A stretch of DNA of 6,708 bases. Origin: an uncultured Rhizobiaceae group bacterium (lineage in GTDB: Bacteria > Pseudomonadota > Alphaproteobacteria > Rhizobiales > Rhizobiaceae). How positions within the stretch are numbered: the first letter of the stretch is position 1; each line of letters starts with the position of its first letter. The notes beneath the pieces were generated by a model, which was not told where the DNA came from, did no database searches, and saw nothing but the letters and a program-made list of their open reading frames with translations. This document shows positions 6,536 through 6,708 of the stretch, piece by piece. The stretch is from assembly GCA_938030645.1 (NCBI GenBank), contig CALHHQ010000101.1:1-6708 (forward strand). Direction: 5' to 3'. Position numbers and translations under genes: made by a program.

Positions 6536-6551
6536 TCCAAAGCGCTTTGGA
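6536..6551. promoter_or_regulatory. LacI-family operator (perfect 16-bp palindrome)
   Basis: TCCAAAGCGCTTTGGA is a perfect palindrome with the central CG found in most LacI/GalR-family operators. It sits in the divergent region of a LacI-type gene, centred about +10 relative to the predicted rightward start, much like the main lac operator. It is the best candidate site for the neighbouring regulator. A weaker copy lies at 5302-5317. Confidence 0.75.
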
Positions 6552-6570
6552 AAAGTGCACGGATGAGACT

Positions 6571-6586
6571 GATAACCTCGGTTATC
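6571..6586. repeat. Second palindrome, 7-bp arms, in the leader of the uptake gene
   Basis: GATAACC-TC-GGTTATC has fully complementary 7-base arms and a two-base centre. Its centre is 35 bp downstream of the centre of the operator at 6536-6551, and the sequence is unrelated to it. As DNA it could be a binding site for another regulator. As RNA it could form a six-pair stem with a CUCG loop. Which of these applies cannot be told from sequence. Confidence 0.5.
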
Positions 6587-6604
6587 GTTCACCTAGTGAA
6601 TTTT

Positions 6605-6624
6605 GCCCACGAACACCGTCGGGC
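6605..6624 (+). other. Possible RNA hairpin just before the ribosome-binding site
   Basis: GCCCACG (6605-6611) can pair with CGT (6617-6619) and GGGC (6621-6624), with one bulged C and a five-base loop (AACAC). The stem ends seven bases before GGAGG. It is followed by only three T residues, so it is not a convincing terminator; it might affect translation or RNA stability. Confidence 0.3.
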
Positions 6625-6630
6625 TTTAGT

Positions 6631-6635
6631 GGAGG
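6631..6635 (+). promoter_or_regulatory. Strong ribosome-binding site of the sugar-binding-protein gene
   Basis: GGAGG with a five-base spacer to the ATG at 6641. It is one of the strongest ribosome-binding sites in the window, as is common for abundantly made binding proteins, and it confirms the short partial gene at the edge. Confidence 0.85.
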
Positions 6636-6640
6636 AAACT

Positions 6641-6708
6641 ATGAAGAATATACTCGCAACGAGCATCGTGGCTTTGGCGCTGACCACCAGTGGTGCATTT
6701 GCCGATGG
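6641..6708 (+). CDS. Secreted protein, probably an ABC-transporter sugar-binding protein (signal peptide only; runs off the right edge)
   Basis: Only 22 complete codons are visible, reading MKNILATSIVALALTTSGAF and then AD. They form a classic Sec signal peptide: one Lys after the initiator Met, a hydrophobic core (ILATSIVALAL), and a probable signal peptidase I site after AFA. There is no lipobox cysteine, so the product should be a free periplasmic protein. Signal peptide, strong ribosome-binding site and position divergent from a LacI-type regulator with a glucosidase together point to the first gene of a sugar ABC transporter operon, for example an AglE-like alpha-glucoside or beta-glucoside binding protein. 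That identity is inferred from context; the mature protein is outside the window. Confidence 0.7.
   Translation, partial: MKNILATSIVALALTTSGAFAD

Noticed and set aside
1..6708. Mobile elements, CRISPR arrays, tRNA or rRNA genes, or a novel defence-type system
   Set aside because: No repeated unit array, transposase or integrase motif, terminal repeats or cloverleaf-like sequence was seen; all long stretches are explained by metabolic and regulatory genes.

Overview
The window looks like a piece of an alphaproteobacterial chromosome, most likely a marine Rhodobacterales (Roseobacter-group) member. This is judged from three things: a PutA without a DNA-binding domain beside a divergent Lrp-type PutR, a LacI regulator divergent from an ABC-type sugar-uptake gene, and the flavour of the protein sequences. 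Base composition is near half G+C by eye, which is low for that group. No RNA gene, insertion sequence, phage gene or CRISPR array is visible. The organism is an inference.

Left part (1-1890), proline catabolism: the 5' part of putA runs leftward off the window edge, with 429 codons visible. A 109-bp AT-rich divergent region separates it from putR, an Lrp/AsnC-family regulator on the plus strand. The layout suggests that PutR controls putA in response to proline.

Middle and right part (1904-6370), carbohydrate use: four minus-strand genes follow each other in the order LacI-type regulator, GH1 beta-glucosidase, fumarylacetoacetate-hydrolase (FAH) family enzyme, Gfo/Idh/MocA oxidoreductase. 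Gaps are 57, 124 and 17 bp. The last gene ends 13 bp from the end of putR, tail to tail. The glucosidase has all the catalytic residues of its family and no signal peptide, so it should split imported glycosides in the cytoplasm. The FAH-like enzyme and the oxidoreductase look like sugar-acid or keto-sugar enzymes whose substrates cannot be read from sequence.

Right edge (6371-6708): a 270-bp divergent control region leads to a plus-strand gene. Only its signal peptide is visible, and it is probably the solute-binding protein of a sugar ABC transporter. The region contains a consensus -35 box, a perfect 16-bp palindrome of LacI-operator type where transcription should start, a second unrelated palindrome 35 bp further on, a small hairpin, and a strong ribosome-binding site. 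A weaker copy of the 16-bp operator overlaps a promoter-like sequence in front of the glucosidase gene. The simplest model is one LacI repressor that controls both uptake (rightward) and hydrolysis (leftward).

Nothing here is clearly a new biological system. The most interesting points are the operator architecture and the unexplained pairing of a beta-glucosidase with FAH and Gfo/Idh enzymes.
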